A DNA stretch of 64,000 nucleotides from Cognatishimia sp. SS12. Lineage in GTDB: Bacteria; Pseudomonadota; Alphaproteobacteria; Rhodobacterales; Rhodobacteraceae. A program made the position numbers and the translations under genes. The notes under the pieces are model-generated. The model saw nothing but the letters and a program-made list of their open reading frames with translations, did not search any database and was not told the DNA's origin. Positions 42,103 to 50,473 of the stretch are shown in pieces; position 1 is the first letter of the stretch; each line of letters begins with the position of its first letter. Location of the stretch: contig NZ_JAQNCZ010000004.1 of NCBI RefSeq assembly GCF_028369055.1, positions 186,001-250,000 on the forward strand. The letters run 5' to 3'.

Positions 42103-42750
42103 ATGGCTGGACAGATCCCTGATCTTCACGCCGAGGTCCGTACGGGGACAGGCAAGGGCGCCGCTCGTCAAGCACGTCGCGATGGTATGGTTCCTGGTGT
42201 GGTTTATGGCGGCGACGCAGAACCACAAGCAATCAACATTCCTTTCAATGTTCTGTTGAAAAAGCTGAAGCAAGGCCGCTTCCTTTCCACGCTTTTCAAC
42301 CTGAAGATTGAAGGCCAGGAAGACGTGCGCGTGATCTGCCGCAACGTGCAGCGTCACGTCGTGAAGGACCTGCCAACCCACCTTGACCTGCTGCGTCTGC
42401 GCCGCACTTCGAAAATCAACCTCTTCATCCCTGTTGAGTTTGTGAACGAAGAAGAAGCGCCCGGCATCAAAAAAGGTGGCGTTCTGACTGTTGTGCGTAA
42501 CGAAGTCGAATTGAACGTAACCGCTGGCGATATCCCAGAGAAACTGGTTTTCGACCTGACCGGCAAAGAAGTTGGCGACACAATCACCATCTCGCAGATC
42601 GATCTGCCAGAAGGTGCCAAGCCAACCATCGACCGCGATTTCGTGATTGCGAACCTCTCTGCACCATCTTCCCTGCGTGCGTCTGACGACGACGAAGAAG
42701 AAGTTGCTGCAGATGAAGTGGAAGCAATCGAGCAGACCGAAGAGGCATAA
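42103..42750 (+). CDS. rplY: 50S ribosomal protein L25/CTC
   Basis: The 215-residue protein has the 5S-rRNA-binding L25 domain (residues about 8-95: [25 protein letters not shown]) and a C-terminal TL5/CTC beta domain ending in an acidic tail ([20 protein letters not shown]). It binds 5S rRNA in the central protuberance. Gene order rplY-pth is conserved, and a strong terminator separates them here. Confidence 0.96.
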   Translation: MAGQIPDLHAEVRTGTGKGAARQARRDGMVPGVVYGGDAEPQAINIPFNVLLKKLKQGRFLSTLFNLKIEGQEDVRVICRNVQRHVVKDLPTHLDLLRLRRTSKINLFIPVEFVNEEEAPGIKKGGVLTVVRNEVELNVTAGDIPEKLVFDLTGKEVGDTITISQIDLPEGAKPTIDRDFVIANLSAPSSLRASDDDEEEVAADEVEAIEQTEEA

Positions 42751-42778
42751 GCCCAGTCTCGCTTGCGCGACCAAATTG

Positions 42779-42811
42779 AAACGCGGCCTTGTTTCAGGGC
42801 CGCGTTTTTTT
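42779..42811 (+). terminator. rplY terminator
   Basis: AAACGCGGCC (42779-42788) pairs with GGCCGCGTTT (42798-42807), followed by a T run to 42811. It is 28 bases after the rplY stop codon. Confidence 0.9.
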
Positions 42812-42938
42812 GTGCCCAAAAATCATGTGACACAGCGCACAGCTCCGCCAGGTGTTTATCCATGAATTCCCCTCGCATTTCAGCGTCAGGGCGCGTAAAA
42901 CTCTGGCCAATCACTTGCCAACACCAGAGACTATTTTG

Positions 42939-43619
42939 ATGAAACTCTTTGTCGGCCTCGGAAACCCCGGCCCGAAATACGCAGGCAATCGCCACAATAT
43001 CGGTTTTATGGCGGTCGACCGGATCGCCGAAGACCACGGCTTTGGCCCATGGCGCAAGAAATTTCAGGCGCAGGTGAGCGAAGGCAAATTCGGCAGCACC
43101 CGCGTTGCCCTGCTGAAGCCTGAAACCTTTATGAACCTGTCCGGCCAGTCTGTTGGCGAGGCCATGCGGTTTTACAAAATCGACAGCACCGATGTGGTGG
43201 TGTTTCACGATGAGTTGGACCTCGCGCCCGGCAAATGCCGCGTCAAATCGGGCGGTGGCCATGCCGGGCACAATGGGTTGCGCTCGATCCATCAGCATAT
43301 TTCGCCACATTATGATCGCGTGCGGCTGGGCATCGGCCATCCGGGCCACAAAGATGCCGTCGCAGGGTATGTGTTGCGCGATTTTGCCAAGGCCGATCAG
43401 GACTGGCTGGATGATCTTTTGCGCGGCATCAGTGACGGCGCGGCGCATCTGGCGGCGGATGACAGCGGCAAATTCATGAACGCGGTTGCATTGCGCGTCG
43501 CCCCGCCCCGCTCTTCCACCGGGACCAAAGCGGCCGCCCCTGCCAAGCCCGAAAAGACGCCAACCCCGGCCGAAGATGCCCGCACGCCGATGCAAAAGTT
43601 ATTGGACAAATTCAAATAG
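42939..43619 (+). CDS. pth: Peptidyl-tRNA hydrolase
   Basis: The 226-residue protein starts MKLFVGLGNPGPKYAGNRHN, with the catalytic His in NRHNIGF and KPETFMNLSGQSV and HDELDLAPGK downstream. It recycles peptidyl-tRNA. A C-terminal extension of about 40 residues rich in Ala, Pro and Lys (TKAAAPAKPEKTPTPAEDAR) goes beyond the E. coli length. The ATG at 42939 gives the exact family start. Confidence 0.96.
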   Translation: MKLFVGLGNPGPKYAGNRHNIGFMAVDRIAEDHGFGPWRKKFQAQVSEGKFGSTRVALLKPETFMNLSGQSVGEAMRFYKIDSTDVVVFHDELDLAPGKCRVKSGGGHAGHNGLRSIHQHISPHYDRVRLGIGHPGHKDAVAGYVLRDFAKADQDWLDDLLRGISDGAAHLAADDSGKFMNAVALRVAPPRSSTGTKAAAPAKPEKTPTPAEDARTPMQKLLDKFK

Positions 43620-43637
43620 CGGTTGCAAGCTTATGCC

Positions 43638-44009
43638 ATGCAGAAAGACCCGGAAATCAACATCTTGGGTGGCAAGCTGACGCGGTGCTCTAATGGGCCG
43701 ACCACTGGATTTTTCCGCGATGGTCATTGCAACACCTGCGAGGCGGACAAAGGCAGCCATACGGTCTGTGCTGTGATGACCGCCGAATTCCTCGCCTATT
43801 CCAAATATGTCGGCAATGACCTCACAACCCCGCGGCCCGATCTGGGGTTTCCCGGCCTGACCCCCGGCGACAAATGGTGCCTTTGCGCTGCGCGCTTCCT
43901 GCAGGCCCATGACGAAGGCTGCGCGCCCAAAGTGGACCTTGAGGCGACTCATGCCCGCGCGGCAGAAATTGTGCCGCTGGTCGTCCTGCAGGATTGCGCA
44001 TTGGATTAA
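43638..44009 (+). CDS. DUF2237 family protein
   Basis: The 123-residue protein matches DUF2237: CSNGPTTGFFRDGHCNTCEAD, HTVCAVMTAEFLAYSKYVGN, DLTTPRPDLGFPGLTPGDKW and CLCAARFLQAHDEGCAPKV. Several conserved cysteines suggest metal binding, but the function is not known. It lies 18 bases after pth and ends in a 4-base overlap with the convergent luxR-type gene. Confidence 0.88.
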   Translation: MQKDPEINILGGKLTRCSNGPTTGFFRDGHCNTCEADKGSHTVCAVMTAEFLAYSKYVGNDLTTPRPDLGFPGLTPGDKWCLCAARFLQAHDEGCAPKVDLEATHARAAEIVPLVVLQDCALD

Positions 44010-44482
44010 TCCAGCATCATGTCTTCGATAAAGCAACTTAGCAGCTGCGCGCGGCCGTTGACGCCTGCCTTGCGGTAGATGGCATTGCTTTGCGCTTTCA
44101 CGGTGCCTTCGGTGGTGGCGCGCAGGGCGGCGATTTCCGCGACGCTCATGCCTTTTAGGGAAAACAGCGCCACATCTTTTTCAGCCGCGGTCAGCCCCCA
44201 GACTTCAAACTGCTGCGTGACGTGATCGCGAAACGCAGATCGCGCGATGCGCAGGCTTTCAGCGGCCCGGGCGTGGGCGCGCATACTGTGTCGCAGCGCT
44301 GCGAACCCCAGCCCTGTCCCCAAAACCAGCCCGATGGCCGCGCCAATTTCCAACGCTTCGCGCCACTGCCAACTGCTGGGCGCAACGCGGCTGCCCGTCA
44401 GGGTCAGCAGGATATCGAGCACAAAGAACAATGCGCAGCCCGCCTGCAGGAGCGTCAGCAACAGAAGGTGCCAGCGCCGCAT
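44006..44482 (-). CDS. Membrane-anchored LuxR-type HTH regulator
   Basis: The 158-residue protein has two TM helices (residues about 5-30 and 44-63) followed by a C-terminal LuxR HTH (residues about 95-150: WGLTAAEKDVALFSLKGMSV, AEIAALRATTEGTVKAQSNA). There is no receiver domain, so the signal probably comes through the membrane part or a protein partner. Its start shares a base with the end of the small secreted protein gene upstream (TGATG), tying the two functionally. Confidence 0.82.
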   Translation of the reverse strand: MRRWHLLLLTLLQAGCALFFVLDILLTLTGSRVAPSSWQWREALEIGAAIGLVLGTGLGFAALRHSMRAHARAAESLRIARSAFRDHVTQQFEVWGLTAAEKDVALFSLKGMSVAEIAALRATTEGTVKAQSNAIYRKAGVNGRAQLLSCFIEDMMLD

Positions 44483-44784
44483 CAGTCAAAATCCAGCAGC
44501 CAGTGGCCCGGCGCTGCCTTGTCTGCATCATCGTCATCCCCATCCTGTGGCTCGGCATAGTCGCGCAAAATTTCCAGCGAGCCGCGATCCAAAATGAGTT
44601 CCCGCTCATGGGTCGCGCTTTCCGCCTCAATGCGGATCCGTCCGAGCCATGTGCGGCTGATTTCAATCTCGTGGTACCCCTGCGCCTCAAGCTCCGCCAG
44701 CAGTGCCTCAAGCGTGGTGGCTGACGCCGGCGCACACAGCACCATGGCAGCCAGAAACAACAGAGATAGTCCCAGTCGGCGCAT
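44482..44784 (-). CDS. Small periplasmic PepSY-like protein
   Basis: The 100-residue protein from the ATG at 44784 has a signal peptide (LGLSLLFLAAMVLCAPASA) and a mature domain LLAELEAQGYHEIEISRTWL resembling a PepSY-type fold, then a short acidic stretch (DGDDDDADK). It resembles the next gene upstream (44914-45261), so the two are probably paralogues. It is translationally coupled to the membrane LuxR-type regulator, which suggests it may sense or modulate it. Confidence 0.7.
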   Translation of the reverse strand: MRRLGLSLLFLAAMVLCAPASATTLEALLAELEAQGYHEIEISRTWLGRIRIEAESATHERELILDRGSLEILRDYAEPQDGDDDDADKAAPGHWLLDFD

Positions 44785-44913
44785 AGAAGGCTCCTTGATC
44801 CTCATGGTCCGGTAAAGAGGGCGGGCTGGCCCCTGTCGGGGATGCTTAGCCAGCCCGCCGATTGTGTCGCCGGTGCCTGACTAATCAAACACCGCGCTCA
44901 AACAATTTAAACA

Positions 44914-45261
44914 TCAATTGTCGTCTTCATCCTCGTCGTCTTCGTCATCCTCGTCTTCATCGTCGTCATCATCCTCTTCGGAATCATCGTCATCGTCTGC
45001 GTCGTCATCGTCTGCGTCGTCATCCTCTGCCTCTTCGCGGGTTTCCAGAAGCGCTTCGGTCGCGCTGTCATAGATGAATTCAAATTCCACCCCATCGCGC
45101 GTCGCTTCGAACACAATGGTGCCGCCATCGGTCTCCACATCCACATCGTCATAGCCTTGCGCTGCCAAATCCGCGCTCACGCGGTCAATGAAATCTGCGC
45201 TTTGGGCCTGTGCGGAAAAGCCAAGGGCGACAAGGGCGCTGGTCATAAGAAGTCGTTTCAT
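44914..45261 (-). CDS. Small secreted PepSY-like protein with poly-acidic tail
   Basis: The 115-residue protein has a signal peptide (MKRLLMTSALVALGFSAQAQ) and a PepSY-like domain (DFIDRVSADLAAQGYDDVDV, GGTIVFEATRDGVEFEFIYD). Its last 38 or so residues are almost only Asp and Glu (from EEAEDDDADDDDADDDDD on). The tail may bind Ca2+ or other cations. It lies 129 bases upstream of its paralogue; an imperfect GC-rich hairpin (44820-44859) lies between. AT/GC content is unremarkable apart from the GAC/GAT-GAG run. Confidence 0.72.
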   Translation of the reverse strand: MKRLLMTSALVALGFSAQAQSADFIDRVSADLAAQGYDDVDVETDGGTIVFEATRDGVEFEFIYDSATEALLETREEAEDDDADDDDADDDDDSEEDDDDDEDEDDEDDEDEDDN

Positions 45262-45421
45262 TTGGTAAGTCCTTTCGAGGTTAGGGCAAGGGAGCAGCCC
45301 TGCCGTGTCACCCATCTGAGGACGCCCAGCGAATTGCGCCATTGTACCCAGGTTTATTTGCATTGCCCTGACACCGGGGTTGAGGCGGATAAACTTGTGT
45401 TTATGCCCGCCCAACGCAAAA

Positions 45422-45442
45422 CGGCGACCCAAAAGGCCGCCG
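45422..45442 (-). terminator. Possible trpB terminator
   Basis: CGGCG (45422-45426) and CGCCG (45438-45442) form a short stem. On the minus strand it is followed by TTTTGCG. It lies 34 bases after the trpB stop codon. The stem is only 5 bp, so it is weak. Confidence 0.4.
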
Positions 45443-45476
45443 CTTGAAACAAAGAAAAGAATTTAACGCCAATACG

Positions 45477-46715
45477 TTACTCGGCGTCGCTCATGTCAAA
45501 CCCCAGATGACGGGCAACGGTAAAGATGTCTTTGTCACCCCGGCCACACATGTTCATGACGATGATATGATCCTTGGGCAACGTGGGGGCCAGCTTCATA
45601 ACATGGGCCAGCGCGTGGCTTGGCTCTAGCGCGGGAATGATGCCTTCGGTGCGGCAGCTGAATTGGAAGGCCTCTAGCGCTTCTTTATCGGTGATCGCGA
45701 CATATTTCGCGCGGCCGATTTCATGCAGCCAAGAATGCTCTGGGCCAATGCCCGGATAATCCAGACCCGCAGAAATTGAGAAACCTTCAAGGATCTGACC
45801 ATCGTCATCTTGCAGCAGATAGGTGCGGTTGCCGTGCAGCACGCCCGGGCGGCCGCCCGTCAATGAAGCGCAATGCTCCATCTTCATGTCAACGCCCTTG
45901 CCGCCGGCCTCAACGCCGATGATATCGACGCTGTCATCATCCAGAAACGGAAAGAACAGCCCCATTGCGTTGGAGCCGCCGCCGATCGCCGCAATCACGG
46001 TATCGGGCAGACGTCCCTCGCCTTCCTGCTCGGCCAGTTGTGTGCGCACTTCTTTGCCAATGATGGCCTGAAAATCACGCACCATCGCAGGGTATGGGTG
46101 CGGGCCAGCCACGGTGCCGATGCAATAGAATGTGTCGGCCACATTGGTCACCCAATCGCGCAGCGCATCGTTCATCGCATCTTTCAATGTGCCACGACCG
46201 GATGTCACAGGCACAACCTCAGCGCCCAACAGACGCATGCGGAACACATTGGGGGCCTGACGCTGCACGTCATGCGCGCCCATGTAGACCACACATTTCA
46301 GGCCGAATTTGGCACAGACGGTGGCGGTGGCCACCCCGTGCTGGCCGGCGCCGGTTTCCGCAATGATGCGGGTTTTGCCCATGCGCTTGGCCAAAATGAT
46401 CTGCCCCAGCACATTGTTGATCTTATGGGCCCCGGTATGGTTCAGCTCATCCCGCTTAAGGTAGATTTTTGCCCCGCCCAACTCTTCGGTCATGCGCGGT
46501 GCAAAATACAGCGGGCTTGGGCGGCCAACATAGTGCTGCCACAGATCGTTCATTTCCGCCCAGAAGCTTTCGTCGGTCTTGGCCTTTTCGTATTCCGCTT
46601 CCAGATCAAGGATCAGTGGCATCAGGGTTTCTGACACGAAACGCCCACCAAAATCGCCGAAGCGGCCCTTTTCGTCGGGACCGTTCATGAAGCTGTTGAA
46701 AAGATCGTTGGCCAT
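45477..46715 (-). CDS. trpB: Tryptophan synthase beta subunit
   Basis: The 412-residue PLP enzyme has [12 protein letters not shown], the PLP lysine in [23 protein letters not shown] and [10 protein letters not shown]. It condenses indole with serine. The ATG at 46715 ([20 protein letters not shown]) with AGAGG upstream fixes the start; the longer frame is rejected. It follows trpF by 67 bases on the minus strand. Confidence 0.97.
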   Translation of the reverse strand: MANDLFNSFMNGPDEKGRFGDFGGRFVSETLMPLILDLEAEYEKAKTDESFWAEMNDLWQHYVGRPSPLYFAPRMTEELGGAKIYLKRDELNHTGAHKINNVLGQIILAKRMGKTRIIAETGAGQHGVATATVCAKFGLKCVVYMGAHDVQRQAPNVFRMRLLGAEVVPVTSGRGTLKDAMNDALRDWVTNVADTFYCIGTVAGPHPYPAMVRDFQAIIGKEVRTQLAEQEGEGRLPDTVIAAIGGGSNAMGLFFPFLDDDSVDIIGVEAGGKGVDMKMEHCASLTGGRPGVLHGNRTYLLQDDDGQILEGFSISAGLDYPGIGPEHSWLHEIGRAKYVAITDKEALEAFQFSCRTEGIIPALEPSHALAHVMKLAPTLPKDHIIVMNMCGRGDKDIFTVARHLGFDMSDAE

Positions 46716-46782
46716 GGATGCCTCTTTGGTAACTGTTCCGCTTTTCTTAGGCTGCTTGGCGCGAAACTTCCATGGCAAAGTG

Positions 46783-47442
46783 TCAGGAAAGTTTCGGCGC
46801 GGGCGCTTCTTGCGCTGCTTTGACAAAGGCGCGGATCAGGTCTGGGTCTTTGACGCCCGGTGCGCTTTCCACACCGGAGGACACATCGACCTGCCGCGCG
46901 CCGGTCATTTGAGCGGCCAGCGCCACATTGGTGGGCGTCAGCCCCCCGGCCAGCATCCAAGGCTTGGGCCAGAATTTCCGGTTCACCAGTTGCCAATCAA
47001 AGGCCAGCCCATTGCCCCCCGGCAGCGCCGCGCCATTGGGTGCCTTGGCATCCACCAAAAGCTGATCAGCCACCCGCCCATATAAATCGATCTGCGCCAC
47101 ATCCGCTTGCGTGGCAATGCCGATGGCTTTCATCACAGGCAAGCCATAGCGCGCACGTACCTCAGCGACACGTTCCGGGCTTTCGCTGCCGTGCAGCTGC
47201 AACATGTCCAGCGGCACCTGCGCCAGCAGATCATCCAGAAACGCATCCTCTGCATTGACCGTCAGCGCCACTTTGGCGACGCCAACCGGCGTCTCAATGG
47301 CCAGATCCCGCGCCAGTTCAGGGGCGATATTGCGTGGGGATTTTGCAAAGAAAACAAACCCCACATAGGCCGCGCCTGCCTCTGCTGCGACAGCAATATG
47401 TTCCGGGGTTTTCAAACCGCAAATTTTGACGCGCGTGTCCAT
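46783..47442 (-). CDS. trpF: Phosphoribosylanthranilate isomerase
   Basis: The 219-residue TIM barrel starts [16 protein letters not shown], with the catalytic Cys in VKICGLK and [26 protein letters not shown] at the phosphate end. It performs the Amadori rearrangement in tryptophan synthesis. It lies between the lapA terminator and trpB, so trpF-trpB have their own promoter. Confidence 0.96.
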   Translation of the reverse strand: MDTRVKICGLKTPEHIAVAAEAGAAYVGFVFFAKSPRNIAPELARDLAIETPVGVAKVALTVNAEDAFLDDLLAQVPLDMLQLHGSESPERVAEVRARYGLPVMKAIGIATQADVAQIDLYGRVADQLLVDAKAPNGAALPGGNGLAFDWQLVNRKFWPKPWMLAGGLTPTNVALAAQMTGARQVDVSSGVESAPGVKDPDLIRAFVKAAQEAPAPKLS

Positions 47443-47455
47443 GTTCGCTCCAAAT

Positions 47456-47483
47456 GAAAATGCCCCGGATCATCTCCGGGGCA
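47456..47483 (-). terminator. lapA-ihfB terminator
   Basis: TGCCCCGGA (47461-47469) pairs with TCCGGGGCA (47475-47483), a 9-bp stem with a 5-base loop. On the minus strand it is followed by TTTTCATTT. It lies between lapA and trpF. Confidence 0.85.
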
Positions 47484-47512
47484 CATAGATAATCTTGTCT
47501 GGTTTACCGGGC

Positions 47513-47854
47513 TTATTCCAAAAGCGCCAGCACCTCGTCTTGGTCTTTGCCCTCGCGGCCTTTCAGGCGGCGCATCTCGCGTTGGGTTTGCTTCAGCTCC
47601 CGCTCGGTGCGCGACGCGGCGGCCCGCAGCTTATATTCGCGCATCCATTCCCAGACAAAGCCCAGCAAGAGCCCGACAATGATCCCGCCGAAGATGACGA
47701 TGAACAGTGGCAGGCTGATCGCATATTCCCAGCCGGTCAGCTGCGCCAGCGGCGCAGGCAGCAGGTTGAGCGTGACCATATCCCGATTGGCCAAAGCGAC
47801 AGAAATCAGGACCACGGCCACCGTGGCCAAAAAGGCATAGCGAATATAGCGCAT
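47513..47854 (-). CDS. lapA: LapA-domain (DUF1049) membrane protein
   Basis: The 113-residue protein has two TM helices (residues about 4-22 and 44-68) and a C-terminal basic coiled-coil tail (LRAAASRTERELKQTQREMR). LapA/LapB regulate LPS synthesis in enterobacteria, and no lapB is seen here. It lies directly after ihfB with no gap, the conserved alphaproteobacterial order. Confidence 0.88.
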   Translation of the reverse strand: MRYIRYAFLATVAVVLISVALANRDMVTLNLLPAPLAQLTGWEYAISLPLFIVIFGGIIVGLLLGFVWEWMREYKLRAAASRTERELKQTQREMRRLKGREGKDQDEVLALLE

Positions 47855-48139
47855 TTAGGCTTTCCCGTTCAGACGATCTCGCAAGAGCTTACCAGTCTTA
47901 AAGAACGGAACGTGCTTTTCTTCAACTGCGACAGATTCGCCCGTGCGCGGGTTGCGGCCCACGCGCGCGTCGCGTTGTTTGACAGAAAAGGCCCCAAAGC
48001 CGCGCAGCTCGACCCGATCGCCGCGGGCCATGGCCCCGGTAATCTCTTCGAAAATCGAGTTCACAATCCGCTCGACGTCGCGTTGATACAGATGCGGATT
48101 TTCGTCGGCGATTTTTTGGATCAGTTCCGATCGGATCAT
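47855..48139 (-). CDS. ihfB: Integration host factor beta subunit
   Basis: The 94-residue HU/IHF-family protein starts [20 protein letters not shown]. It has the beta-arm [20 protein letters not shown] and the IHF-beta type [20 protein letters not shown]. It bends DNA as a heterodimer with IhfA. In the usual order it follows rpsA; here a helicase gene intervenes. Confidence 0.96.
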   Translation of the reverse strand: MIRSELIQKIADENPHLYQRDVERIVNSIFEEITGAMARGDRVELRGFGAFSVKQRDARVGRNPRTGESVAVEEKHVPFFKTGKLLRDRLNGKA

Positions 48140-48366
48140 CTAATGTCTCCCCCCAAGCTCGTTATGAAAGTGTTGGCATTAGCGACAAATATACGAAATT
48201 CGCGCTGAAAACGGAAACCTTAAGATCGGCCAAACCCCTGATTTTCCGCGAAAATGTCGTCAAAATTCGCAAAAAACATGTGATCACAGCGCGGCAAGCG
48301 CACTCCCCTTGGGCGTGTGCGAACTGCTGCATCGCAGCATTTGAATCGATTCGGGAACAGTTCAGA

Positions 48367-48391
48367 GGCGCAGCGCCTTAGGCGCTGCGCG
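48367..48391 (-). terminator. Hairpin after the DEAD-box helicase gene
   Basis: GCGCAGCGCC (48368-48377) and GGCGCTGCGC (48381-48390) form a perfect 10-bp stem with a TTA loop, 14 bases after the helicase stop codon. No T run follows on the minus strand, so it may be a transcript-stabilising or Rho-assisted end. The rest of 48140-48404 holds the ihfB promoter and no gene. Confidence 0.45.
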
Positions 48392-48404
48392 ATCAAAGAC
48401 CCTA

Positions 48405-50321
48405 TCAGCCCTTGCGCCGAGGCGCGGACTGGCCACCTTCGGCGCGCAGTTTGGCGCGGGCCTTGTTCTTTTTGCTGTTGGCCTTTCCAGCTGGGGGCGG
48501 TGGACCCTTTGGCGTCTTGCCGGGTCGTTTACCACCCTTTTTGGAGGCCGAGGACCATTCTTCATCAGAATAGCGGCGCGCCGGTTTCTCGGCTGGTTTA
48601 CCCGCGCCCTTGGGCTTTTTGGGTTTTCCGTCGGCCTTGCCTGCGGCGTCCTGATCGGGCGCAAAATCACGCTTGCCGCGATGGGCAGGTTTGCCACCCG
48701 GTTTGCGATCAAAGTTTTTGCGCGGGCGCTCACTACGTTCAGGGCGCTCCAGAACTGGGGTCTCGGCAAGCTGGGTCACAGCCGCGCCGTCTTCCACCAC
48801 CATGTCCGGCCCGATGGCCGCGCGGAACTTGCTGGCGCTGGACTCGAGAATTTGGACATAGGTGCAGCTTTTCTGAACGCGAATGGCACCAATGTCATCT
48901 TTGGTCAGCCCACCCGCTTTGCACAGCATGGGCAGGATGCGACGGGGCTCTGCCCCCATGGCGCGGCCACCTTCGATCGAGAACCAGACGCTTGCGCCAA
49001 ATTCCTCACGTGGGCGCGGCTTGTCGTCAAACACGCTCAGCTCTTCTGGGGCTGAATGCAGAGATTGACGCAAACGCGTATAGGCCGCTGCGATTTGCTC
49101 GATGGAAAATTCCGTGGTCAGGCGTGTAACCAAAGGCTGCTCTGACTCAGTCACAGCTTGGGTCCACTCGTCGCTGGTAAAGATACGCTCTTGCTCACGC
49201 TCAGATACTTCGGCAGCGGAGGGTGCACTGCCCCACTCTGCTTTCAGCTTGGCCATGCTCAAGATGCGTTGCGCTTTTTTCATGTTGCGCTTGGTCACAA
49301 CCAAGGCGCTGGTGCCTTTACGTCCCGCGCGGCCCGTCCGGCCAGAGCGGTGCAACAGGGTTTCATGGCTGCCTGGCAGTTCTGCGTGCACAACCAAATC
49401 AAGGTTGGGCAGGTCAATCCCGCGCGCAGCCACATCCGTGGCAACACAGACTTTGGCCCGCCCATCACGCATGGCTTGCAGCGCATGGGTGCGCTCGGTT
49501 TGCGACAGCTCACCCGACAGGGCCACCACTTTGAAACCGCGATTGGACAGACGTGTTGTCAGGCGGTTTACCGTTGCGCGGGTGTTGCCAAAGACGATGG
49601 CGTTTGGCGCATCGTAATAAAGCAATGTATTGATAACGGCGTTTTCAACGTCGCGGTCAATCACATTCATCGCGCGGTATTCAATATCGCTGTGCTGGGC
49701 GTTTTCGGATTTTGCGACAACGCGCTCTGCGTCTTTTTGGTATTTCTTGGCGAGGCCCAGAATGGATTTTGGAACCGTCGCAGAGAACAGCAGCGTTTGG
49801 CGTGTCTCTGGAGATTCCGCCAGAATGAACTCCAGATCTTCGCGAAAGCCGAGGTCGAGCATTTCGTCAGCTTCATCCAGAACCACAGCTTTGATCTGCG
49901 ACAGATCGATTGAGCCGCGCATGATGTGGTCGCGCAAACGGCCCGGTGTGGACACAACGATATGTGCGCCCCGTGCCAGATTGCGGCGCTCATCACGCAT
50001 GTCCATGCCGCCCACGGTCGAGGCCAAAACAGCGCCCGCTTTGGCATAGAGCCAGCTGAGTTCGCGTTTCACTTGCAGGGCCAACTCGCGGGTGGGGGCA
50101 ATCACCAAGGCAACCGGGGCAGCGGCGCGTTCAAAGCGGTCATTGTCTTCTAATAGGGTCGGCGCGATGGCCAGGCCAAAGCCCAGCGTTTTGCCGGAGC
50201 CGGTTTGTGCTGACACCAAAAGGTCTTTGCCTTCAAGTTCAGGGTCCAAAACGGCCTGTTGAACAGGTGTCAGGGTGTCATACCCACGGTCGTCAAGTGC
50301 GTCGCGGAGTGCTTGTTTCAC
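48405..50321 (-). CDS. DEAD-box RNA helicase with DbpA-type RNA-binding domain
   Basis: The 638-residue protein has all DEAD motifs: VSAQTGSGKT, APTRELALQV, TPGRL, LDEADEMLD, SAT and HRSGRTGRAGRKG. A DbpA-like RRM follows at residues about 470-540 (VWFSIEGGRAMGAEPRRILP, CTYVQILESSASKFR), then a roughly 100-residue Lys/Pro/Gly-rich basic tail. It probably acts in ribosome assembly or cold adaptation. I prefer the GTG at 50321 (preceded by AAGAGAAG) because the family start KQALRDALDDRGY follows. It is inserted between rpsA and ihfB. Confidence 0.9.
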   Translation of the reverse strand: MKQALRDALDDRGYDTLTPVQQAVLDPELEGKDLLVSAQTGSGKTLGFGLAIAPTLLEDNDRFERAAAPVALVIAPTRELALQVKRELSWLYAKAGAVLASTVGGMDMRDERRNLARGAHIVVSTPGRLRDHIMRGSIDLSQIKAVVLDEADEMLDLGFREDLEFILAESPETRQTLLFSATVPKSILGLAKKYQKDAERVVAKSENAQHSDIEYRAMNVIDRDVENAVINTLLYYDAPNAIVFGNTRATVNRLTTRLSNRGFKVVALSGELSQTERTHALQAMRDGRAKVCVATDVAARGIDLPNLDLVVHAELPGSHETLLHRSGRTGRAGRKGTSALVVTKRNMKKAQRILSMAKLKAEWGSAPSAAEVSEREQERIFTSDEWTQAVTESEQPLVTRLTTEFSIEQIAAAYTRLRQSLHSAPEELSVFDDKPRPREEFGASVWFSIEGGRAMGAEPRRILPMLCKAGGLTKDDIGAIRVQKSCTYVQILESSASKFRAAIGPDMVVEDGAAVTQLAETPVLERPERSERPRKNFDRKPGGKPAHRGKRDFAPDQDAAGKADGKPKKPKGAGKPAEKPARRYSDEEWSSASKKGGKRPGKTPKGPPPPAGKANSKKNKARAKLRAEGGQSAPRRKG

Positions 50322-50411
50322 AGTCAGTTCTTCTCTTTTGTAAGGTGTCCACGCCCCTGCGTGGGAGGGCCAACGAGGCAAAACAGAGAACTGCGATACC
50401 CAAAACGGCCT

Positions 50412-50446
50412 TCAATAAGAAAGGCCCCGCCCAAGCGGGCGAGGCC
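50412..50446 (-). terminator. rpsA terminator
   Basis: GGCCCCGCCC (50423-50432) pairs with GGGCGAGGCC (50437-50446) with one G-T pair and a 4-base loop. On the minus strand it is followed by TTTCTTATTG. It lies 27 bases after the rpsA stop codon. Confidence 0.8.
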
Positions 50447-50473
50447 AAATTGCTTAGGAGACGAAGCTTTCGC

